Shown piece by piece: positions 4,664-5,732 of a DNA stretch of 5,732 nucleotides. The notes below the pieces were generated by a model, which was not told where the DNA came from, searched no databases, and saw nothing but the letters and a program-made list of their open reading frames with translations. Origin of the DNA: Thermomicrobiales bacterium (GTDB lineage Bacteria; Chloroflexota; Chloroflexia; Thermomicrobiales; UBA6265); the NCBI GenBank assembly GCA_025928535.1, contig JAICJJ010000214.1:1-5732 (forward strand), read 5' to 3'. Every line of letters starts with the position of its first letter. The first letter of the stretch is position 1. Made by a program: the position numbers and the translations under genes.

Positions 4664-5732
4664 ATGCGACTCGTCGAAATTCGCGACCTGGACGGCCCCA
4701 ATCTCTTCCTGCTGGCGCCGGCGATCAAGATCGAATGGGTGGTCGCGCCCGCCTGCGTGACGGCGGACGCGATCGCCGCGCTGGCGGCGCGCTGCGAACC
4801 GTTCGGCGTCGCCAGCGACGACCTCGCCGCCGGCCGCGCCGCCCTCGGCGAGGTTCTGGCGGAAGCCGTTTCCGGGCTTTATCGCCGCAACGGCCAACCG
4901 GAGCCGGAAACGGTCTGGACCGATCTCGAACAGCCGGGCCACGTCGCGCTCGCCTTCGGCTGGGCGCGGCGGCGTTTCGCCCTGGCCGTGGCCGACATCG
5001 TCGCCGGCGTCGCGACCGGGGAAATCGCCGATCCGCTCGCCGCCGCTTCCCGATTGCCGGACCTGCTGGCCAGCGACGCGCCGGACGACCATCCGCTGCT
5101 CGTCCGCGACGCCGACCGCCGCATCCCGATCGTCGGCGTCACCGGCACCAATGGCAAGACGACGACGACCCGCCTGATCGCCCACATCTTGCGGCAAACC
5201 GGCCGCCGCGTCGGCTGGAGCAGCACCACCGGGGTCTACATCCAAGGCGAGCAGGTGCTGGACGGGGATTACAGCGGCCCCGCCGGCGCCCGTCGCGTGC
5301 TGGACGAGCCGGGCGTCGATGCGGCGGTGCTGGAGACGGCGCGGGGCGGCATCTTGCTGCGCGGCCTCGCCTACGAAAGCAACGACGTCGGCGTGCTGAT
5401 CAACGTCAGCGGCGATCATCTCGGCTTGCAGGGGGTGCTGACGGTCGAAGGGCTGGCGCGCGTCAAGGCGGTGGTTGTCCGGGTGACCCGGGCGGGCGGC
5501 ACGGCGGTGCTCAACGCCGACGATCCGCTGGTGCGCGGCGTGGCCGCCGGACTGCGCGCCGAAATCGTCTGGATTTCGCGCGACCCTGAAAATCCGACCG
5601 TGCTGGCGCATGTCCAGGATGGCGGCCGCGCCCTGATCGCGCGGGACGGCCGCTTCGTCGCGCTGCGGGGCGAGCGGGAAACGCCGATCGCCGATATCGC
5701 CGACATTCCGATCGCCTGGGGCGGGCTGGCCG
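4664..5732 (+). CDS. Mur-ligase-family amide ligase, cyanophycin-synthetase-like without ATP-grasp (3' end cut off)
   Basis: From ATG at 4664 (GAGG ends 8 bases upstream), 356 codons are open to the window edge. Mur-type ligases use ATP to activate a carboxylate and join an amino group. The ATP-binding P-loop is VTGTNGKTTTT (159-169). It is followed by TTGVYIQG near 188-195, SGPAGARRVL, the ETARGGILLRGL block (224-235), NVSGDHLG (247-254) and LNADDP (283-288). These blocks match the C-terminal Mur domain of cyanophycin synthetase (CphA) better than MurC-F, FolC or PgsB. The N-terminal 155 residues start MRLVEIRDLDGPNLFLL, recalling the GPN motif at the start of the CphA N-domain. In CphA an ATP-grasp domain of about 300 residues lies between these parts; here the P-loop follows directly. 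In CphA the Mur domain adds Arg to the Asp side chain. The substrate here is unknown. The family is confident; the CphA relationship is probable. Confidence 0.88.
   Translation, partial: MRLVEIRDLDGPNLFLLAPAIKIEWVVAPACVTADAIAALAARCEPFGVASDDLAAGRAALGEVLAEAVSGLYRRNGQPEPETVWTDLEQPGHVALAFGWARRRFALAVADIVAGVATGEIADPLAAASRLPDLLASDAPDDHPLLVRDADRRIPIVGVTGTNGKTTTTRLIAHILRQTGRRVGWSSTTGVYIQGEQVLDGDYSGPAGARRVLDEPGVDAAVLETARGGILLRGLAYESNDVGVLINVSGDHLGLQGVLTVEGLARVKAVVVRVTRAGGTAVLNADDPLVRGVAAGLRAEIVWISRDPENPTVLAHVQDGGRALIARDGRFVALRGERETPIADIADIPIAWGGLA

Noticed and set aside
3547..4728. A 393-codon minus-strand open frame
   Set aside because: It is antisense to the CPBP gene, whose three catalytic motifs and membrane segments are intact. 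The antisense product is Arg/Asp/Glu-rich shadow sequence.

Overview
The window is GC-rich (about two thirds G+C by eye) bacterial chromosomal DNA with strong GC bias at third codon positions and no mobile-element genes, rRNA or tRNA that I can see. The best guess for the source is a member of the Chloroflexota near Thermomicrobia/Sphaerobacter. This rests on codon use, a short Cys-rich protein with a twin-arginine-like leader of a kind I associate with that group, and the overall style of the CPBP, ParB and Mur-type proteins. It is inference only.

Layout from left to right. (1) Positions 1-1024, minus strand: most of a CorA-type divalent-cation transporter, cut off at its C-terminus by the window edge, with GTN in place of the usual GMN signature. 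(2) 1185-1580, plus strand: a small soluble protein I do not recognise. (3) 1616-1661: a 20-bp-arm hairpin between two convergent genes. (4) 1706-1990, minus: a small exported-looking protein with eight cysteines. (5) 1991-2132: a gap holding a hairpin, a perfect 16-bp palindrome and a direct repeat. (6) 2133-2420, minus: an ABM-fold (YgiN-like) monooxygenase. (7) 2441-2595: two arrays of an 8-base unit facing each other as an imperfect inverted repeat, directly behind parB. (8) 2599-3537, minus: parB, without parA beside it. (9) 3538-3678: a divergent intergenic region with a 16-bp palindrome and two small hairpins sharing the same GCCA loop. (10) 3679-4611, plus: a CPBP-type intramembrane metalloprotease. 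(11) 4664-5732, plus, running off the window: a Mur-ligase-family ATP-dependent amide ligase resembling the N- and C-terminal parts of cyanophycin synthetase without the ATP-grasp domain between them.

The genes do not form one obvious pathway. The likeliest co-transcribed pair is the CPBP protease and the Mur-type ligase (same strand, 52-base gap). ParB, the ABM protein and the Cys-rich protein share the minus strand but are separated by 142-178 bases of repeat-rich DNA, so they may be separate units. The most interesting items are the ATP-grasp-less cyanophycin-synthetase-like ligase, the inverted 8-mer arrays next to parB, and the eight-cysteine exported protein. I see no clear evidence of a complete new multi-gene system.
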